Source of the DNA: Chloroflexota bacterium
GTDB taxonomy: Bacteria; Chloroflexota; UBA5177; JANWHV01
Direction of reading: 5' to 3'
Length of the DNA stretch: 9,528 nucleotides
NCBI GenBank assembly: GCA_025924845.1
Contig: JAICHN010000187.1
Location: forward strand, 1 to 9,528
Shown: in pieces, positions 6,351 to 9,528 of the stretch
How positions within the stretch are numbered: the stretch's first letter is position 1
Layout of the letters: each line of letters begins with the position of its first letter
Made by a program: the position numbers and the translations under genes
Notes under the pieces: generated by a model
What the model was told of the DNA's origin: nothing
Databases searched by the model: none
What the model saw: the letters and a program-made list of their open reading frames with translations, nothing else

Positions 6351-6662
6351 ATGAGTACCATCATCACGTTGCCGGAGGAACTGGGCAAGCGCATCGCGGC
6401 AGTTGCCCAGGCGCGGCACACACCTGTCGATCGGCTGGCTATCGACGCCCTCGAGCGCTTCCTGGATACACTGGAAGAAGATGCCGGAACAGCCTTGGCT
6501 ATCGCGCGTTTTAGAGCGGGCGAGATGAGCAGTACTCCAGGAGAGGCAGTCTTCGCGCGTTATCTAGCTCAAGGGGTGTTCACACAGGAAGATCTCGCCG
6601 CGGCCCGTACGGAAGCACTGCTGGATGCCGAATCGGATCTGCCGGCCTCAACCAGCGGATGA
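6351..6662 (+). CDS. Ribbon-helix-helix antitoxin of a type II toxin-antitoxin pair
   Basis: This 103-residue protein should bind and neutralise the toxin encoded directly downstream and probably represses its own operon. Residues 2-10 (STIITLPEE) form the DNA-binding beta strand of a ribbon-helix-helix fold. GKRIAAVAQARHTPVDRLAIDALERFLDTLE (about 12-42) contains the two helices, with the usual small residue and 'TP' turn between them. The remainder (about 43-103) is acidic and probably partly disordered until it wraps the toxin. ParD/CopG-type antitoxins of this length are common. Start choice: ATG 6351 with a strong ribosome binding site. The stop overlaps the toxin start (ATGA at 6659-6662), typical of translational coupling that keeps antitoxin in excess. 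The pair sits downstream of a strong promoter and a cyclase remnant. Confidence 0.82.
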   Translation: MSTIITLPEELGKRIAAVAQARHTPVDRLAIDALERFLDTLEEDAGTALAIARFRAGEMSSTPGEAVFARYLAQGVFTQEDLAAARTEALLDAESDLPASTSG

Positions 6663-6961
6663 GGTATGAATTGGCCGATACGGCCGAGGAAGATTTGGAC
6701 CGCATCCGTCAACACCATGCCGCCCTGAACCGAGAACGTTACCTGGCGCGATTGCTCGCCTCGATTCAGGTGGCAATCGAGGGTATATGCGAGTTCCCCG
6801 AGGCGTGGCCTGAGCGTGAACCGGGGATACGGAAGCGGGTGCTTCGACGCTATCCTTACGTGTTGTTCTACGCGGTTGAGCAGAGACGCAACGTCGTGGT
6901 GGTGCTTCGCATCGTGCATCAAAGCCGGGACTTCCAGCCTATGGTGACCAAGCCCTATTGA
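6659..6961 (+). CDS. RelE/ParE-family toxin
   Basis: This 100-residue basic protein of the RelE/ParE superfamily acts either as a ribosome-dependent mRNA endonuclease (RelE) or a gyrase inhibitor (ParE). The sequence alone does not settle which, though the pattern looks closer to ParE. Visible: an opening strand MRYELADTAEEDLDRI; two amphipathic helices to about residue 45 (RERYLARLLASIQVAIEGICEFP); then the core strands with P-x-x-RKRVLRRYPYVLFYAVE, VVVVLRIVHQ and the final SRDF. The K/R-R-x-x-x-R-x-YPYVLFY block followed by V-x-VLRI-x-H-x-x-RD is the usual superfamily signature. Its start overlaps the antitoxin stop in ATGA, so it is translationally coupled. Full-length and apparently intact. 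It converges on the histidine kinase gene, with a perfect 17-bp hairpin between them. Confidence 0.87.
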   Translation: MRYELADTAEEDLDRIRQHHAALNRERYLARLLASIQVAIEGICEFPEAWPEREPGIRKRVLRRYPYVLFYAVEQRRNVVVVLRIVHQSRDFQPMVTKPY

Positions 6962-6962
6962 G

Positions 6963-6982
6963 GATCGTGAACGATCTAGATC
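6963..6982. repeat. Two overlapping palindromes after the toxin stop
   Basis: GATCGT-GA-ACGATC (6963-6976) and GATCTAGATC (6973-6982) are both exact palindromes sharing four bases, and they start 2 bases after the toxin stop codon. They give three GATC sites in 20 bases. Role unknown; a small protein-binding site or a weak hairpin are possible. Confidence 0.5.
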
Positions 6983-7029
6983 AGATACCCACCTGGCCTC
7001 CGCGCGCAAGGTGGACCCCGAGAAGGCCG

Positions 7030-7059
7030 TCTCCTCGCTGTCTGCATCGGTGCCGGCGG
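7030..7059 (+). repeat. 30-base direct repeat, right copy
   Basis: Right-hand partner of 6021-6050, with 28 of 30 bases the same. Read on the minus strand it holds a GAGGAGA like the acyl-CoA synthetase ribosome site, but no gene start follows it. It looks like a copied piece of that gene's leader, or both are copies of a short mobile repeat. Confidence 0.75.
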
Positions 7060-7130
7060 TTGGTCGCGTGGGCGGGCCTGGCGACCCGCGCTCCGACACG
7101 CGAGCCTCCAGGATGGGGCAGCCTGTCCCA

Positions 7131-7172
7131 AAACCACCGATACGCCCCGTCACACGGGCGTATCGGTGGTTT
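7131..7172. terminator. Bidirectional intrinsic terminator
   Basis: A perfect 17-bp stem, left arm 7131-7147 (AAACCACCGATACGCCC), loop CGTCACAC (7148-7155), right arm 7156-7172. The + strand ends GGTGGTTT followed by GCTATTGTTG; the minus strand ends in GGTTTT. Each strand has only a short T-run, but the stem is long and exact and sits between convergent genes. It should end both the toxin-antitoxin and the histidine kinase messages. Confidence 0.87.
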
Positions 7173-7226
7173 GCTATTGTTGACGGCGGCATCGGCTGGG
7201 ACCGGCGCCTCGGCCCGCGCTCCCGA

Positions 7227-9528
7227 CTACTCCTCCATGGGCAGGCGGGCGGTGACGGAGGTTCCAGTGCCGGCGCCGGTCGTCGAACCAGGCTGCACGA
7301 TCAGCTTGCCGCCCAGCCCCACCACGCGCTCACGCATGCCACGTATCCCGTAATGGCCGGCGGCATCCTCAGGCTCGGCGGATACGCCGCTCCGCGGCGC
7401 AACGCCGGCGCCGTCGTCCTCAATGGTCAGCTCGACCCAGCCTGGTACGAGCCGCAAGCGCACCGCGGCCCGGCGCGCTTGCGCGTGGCGTGCCACATTC
7501 GCCAGCGCTTCCTGCGCCACCCGATAGAGGGCGTCCTCGTGTCCGGCAGGCAAGGTACACGTGTCCGGCAGATCTACCTGGACGGTCAGACCGGTGCGTT
7601 CCTCCATGGCCACCGCGTGGTTGCGCAGGGCTACGAGCAGTCCTTCACCCCGCAGTTGCGCCGGACGAAGCTCGAACAGCAGCGCGCGCATTTCGGAGAG
7701 CGAACTCTGGGCCAGATCGCCGACCATGGCCAGGGCGCGCTCGAGGCGTGCCGGATCGGTGCGCGTCCGCGCATTCGTAGCGGCACGAGCCGCCAGATTG
7801 AGACTGAAGAGGCTTTGGGTGACCGAATCATGTAGGTCGCGCGCCAGGCGCGTACGCTCCTCGAGCACCGCCAGGTCATGACTTTGCGCGTAGAGCCGGG
7901 CGTTCTCCACTGCGATTGTGGCCTGTCCCACCACCGTTCTCAGCACGCGCAACTCCGCCGAAGGAAGCGGCTCCGCCTCGGTCGTAAAACAGATCGCCAC
8001 ACCCTGGCTCTGCCCCTGGAGCACCATCGGCACGGCTGTCGCAGCCCCCCAGGTCTCTTGCCGCCCGATCTGATAGAGCAGCGTCGCCTCTTCCGATGCC
8101 GCCGCTATGCCGGGAAGCGTGGCGATTCGTAGCCACTGCGTGGCGTTCTCATGTAAAGCACGTCTGAAGGCAAAAGGATACGTGCCCTCCGTCCCACTGT
8201 CCTCCGACCCCATGTCCTCGCCGCCCGCGGCGCCCAGGTACGGAACGCGGGTCGCCGCGACGATCCGGCCCAGTTGTTCGCGCGTCTTCGGCCTCATACC
8301 ATGCGCGCCGCGTAACACCAATCGGCTGCGTTCCCGGGATACCACATCGTCTTCCAGCAAGGCGACAACTGCCGCTGGGCAGCCCACGATCGTGCAGATA
8401 CGAGTTGCCACCTCATCAAGGGTCGTGGCGAGTGAAGGCGCCGAGGTGAGCAACTGGGCGATCTCCGCCAGGCCCTCGAGTTCGAGGATACGCGCCTCGG
8501 CTGTATCGCGCAGGCGCGTGGTGAGCGCTACGCGTTCGCGAAGCGATCGCACCATTCCGCCCAGCGATCCGGCAAGCGAGGCGATCTCGTCCTTGCCCTG
8601 AATCGGCATCTGTCGGTCGAGATCGCCGGCGGCGACGGCCGCCGCCGCGGTCTCGAGCGCGGAGAGCCGCTTGGTCAGGCCGCGACTCAACCCGATGCCG
8701 ACCCCGGCACTGATCGCCGCCACTACCAGTCCCAAATACAGCAGCAGCCTGGTCACGTTGGTGATCGCATCATAGATGTCGTTCAGGGGTTGGACGACCT
8801 CAATGCCGCCGCCGATGCGGCCGTCAGTACCTACGACGGGGACCACGCCCGAGAGCACCGCGCGCCCATTCTCCTGCCGGTTCATGATCTGGTTGGTCGG
8901 CGCCATGCTGAGCGGGGAGACCATACACGCATCCGCGGTCGGCAGCGACATGCGCGCCGGCCGGGAGGAGAGGGCGGCGACCGTACGCAGATGCACTGTC
9001 GCCTGCACGGCGTGGCCGATCTCCGCGGCAAACAGGGTGTCGAGCCGGCGTCCGACGCTCACCGCACCGACCAGCCGGCCGGGGCCGTCGTAGAGGGGAA
9101 GGGTGACTTGCAGTGCGGAACCACCGGTCGGCGTCGCCGCATCCTGCTCCACCCCACAGTTCTCGCGCCCTTGTAGTGCCGCGTGGATGGAAGGGCGAGT
9201 CGCCAGGCTATCCCCACTGGAGAGCGGATCTTCCATCCTGACCACCATACGGCCCTGAGCATCCACAATATCCAGGCGATCTATCGTGAGATCGGCATAA
9301 TACGGCTTCAGACCGAGGATCAAGGCAAGTCGATTACCCTGTCGCAAGGCCGTGGGCACGTCCCGATCATCCTGAATGAGCCGTGCCGCGCCGCGCAAAT
9401 CGCTCTGCTGCGTGCCATAGTAGGCGGCAGCCCCGGCCATTTGTTGGGCTACCTGGTGTCGGGCTCGATCGGCGAACTCGTTTCGCAAAAGGAGAAACGA
9501 GCCGAGTAGCGAGAGCGCCACGGCCACC
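7227..9528 (-). CDS. Sensor histidine kinase, Cache-HAMP-GAF, NarL/DegS type (5' end missing)
   Basis: At least 766 residues are visible, cut by the right edge; the first codon seen is an internal GTG and the frame is still open. It is a membrane sensor that should autophosphorylate and pass phosphate to a LuxR-type response regulator. Numbering from the first visible codon: residues 1-14 are the end of membrane helix 1; 19-258 an extracytoplasmic Cache-like ligand domain (LDIVDAQGRMVVR, LPLYDGPGRLVGAVSVGRRLD); 259-281 helix 2; about 282-335 HAMP (ending GDLDRQMPIQGKDEIASLA); about 350-545 a GAF domain with an acidic insert at 435-448; 555-625 HisKA_3 with phospho-acceptor H566 in RDLHDSVTQSLFSL; and about 655-763 HATPase_c with N677, D705-G-A-G708 and GIRGMRERVVGLGG 727-740. 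All kinase residues are present. No response regulator is visible; it may lie beyond the edge. The signal sensed is unknown. Confidence 0.95.
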   Translation of the reverse strand, partial: VAVALSLLGSFLLLRNEFADRARHQVAQQMAGAAAYYGTQQSDLRGAARLIQDDRDVPTALRQGNRLALILGLKPYYADLTIDRLDIVDAQGRMVVRMEDPLSSGDSLATRPSIHAALQGRENCGVEQDAATPTGGSALQVTLPLYDGPGRLVGAVSVGRRLDTLFAAEIGHAVQATVHLRTVAALSSRPARMSLPTADACMVSPLSMAPTNQIMNRQENGRAVLSGVVPVVGTDGRIGGGIEVVQPLNDIYDAITNVTRLLLYLGLVVAAISAGVGIGLSRGLTKRLSALETAAAAVAAGDLDRQMPIQGKDEIASLAGSLGGMVRSLRERVALTTRLRDTAEARILELEGLAEIAQLLTSAPSLATTLDEVATRICTIVGCPAAVVALLEDDVVSRERSRLVLRGAHGMRPKTREQLGRIVAATRVPYLGAAGGEDMGSEDSGTEGTYPFAFRRALHENATQWLRIATLPGIAAASEEATLLYQIGRQETWGAATAVPMVLQGQSQGVAICFTTEAEPLPSAELRVLRTVVGQATIAVENARLYAQSHDLAVLEERTRLARDLHDSVTQSLFSLNLAARAATNARTRTDPARLERALAMVGDLAQSSLSEMRALLFELRPAQLRGEGLLVALRNHAVAMEERTGLTVQVDLPDTCTLPAGHEDALYRVAQEALANVARHAQARRAAVRLRLVPGWVELTIEDDGAGVAPRSGVSAEPEDAAGHYGIRGMRERVVGLGGKLIVQPGSTTGAGTGTSVTARLPMEE

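Larger units (their letters stand above)
6962..7226. other. Convergent intergenic region after the toxin-antitoxin unit
   Basis: These 265 bases lie between the stops of the toxin and the histidine kinase. No coding signal was seen. They hold overlapping palindromes (6963-6982), the second copy of a 30-base repeat (7030-7059) and a bidirectional terminator (7131-7172). A degenerate duplication is also visible: GCCGGCGG at 7052 and GACGGCGG at 7182 each lead, about 46 bases on, to a CCCGCGCTC(C)CGAC block (7085-7097 and 7214-7227). Confidence 0.6.

Noticed and set aside
6569..7192. - strand open frame of 207 codons over the toxin gene
   Set aside because: It is antisense to the toxin with its clear RelE/ParE motifs, and it crosses the terminator stem. 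Its DAD-x-EE segment only reflects the 30-base repeat.
7011..7835. + strand open frame of 274 codons over the kinase 3' end and terminator
   Set aside because: It runs through the terminator hairpin and is antisense to the HATPase and HisKA regions of the kinase.
1..9528. CRISPR array, tRNA/rRNA, insertion sequence or phage genes
   Set aside because: No regularly spaced repeat series, tRNA-like cloverleaf, transposase or integrase motif was seen on either strand.

Overview
The window is about 60-65% G+C by eye and gene-dense, with strongly GC-biased codon use, good Shine-Dalgarno sites and a mix of sugar-type ABC transport, metal export, fatty-acid activation and a two-component sensor. This style suits a free-living, possibly thermophilic bacterium. 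Chloroflexota (Thermomicrobia-like) is my best guess, but it rests on general impression and not on a marker gene. No rRNA, tRNA, CRISPR array, insertion sequence or phage gene was seen.

Layout, left to right: (1) the 3' end of a MalG-type ABC sugar permease on the + strand. (2) Convergent with it, a complete heavy-metal P1B-type ATPase on the - strand, CopB-like by its last membrane helices but with a CPD metal motif and a degenerate N-terminal HMA domain. (3) A 265-base divergent intergenic region rich in inverted repeats. (4) A DedA/SNARE-associated family membrane protein on the + strand, followed by a 160-aa protein of unknown function. (5) A perfect 12-bp stem-loop separating that pair from a convergent long-chain/4-coumarate-type acyl-CoA synthetase on the - strand. 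(6) A strong sigma70-like promoter driving a small remnant of a SnoaL-like ester cyclase and then a type II toxin-antitoxin pair (ribbon-helix-helix antitoxin, RelE/ParE-type toxin, ATGA overlap). (7) A perfect 17-bp bidirectional terminator. (8) The C-terminal 766 residues of a Cache-HAMP-GAF NarL-type sensor histidine kinase on the - strand, cut by the window edge.

These are mostly independent units, not one pathway. The metal ATPase and the DedA gene share a divergent control region and may both serve envelope or metal stress. The toxin-antitoxin module sits between two unrelated - strand genes, and a 30-base, 28/30-identical direct repeat lies on each side of it, which suggests local insertion or duplication. 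The partner response regulator of the kinase is not in view; it may lie beyond the right edge.

I did not find a clear new multi-gene system. The most unusual points are the CPD motif and the CxCxC cluster in the metal ATPase, and the repeat-flanked toxin-antitoxin island with its truncated cyclase leader ORF.
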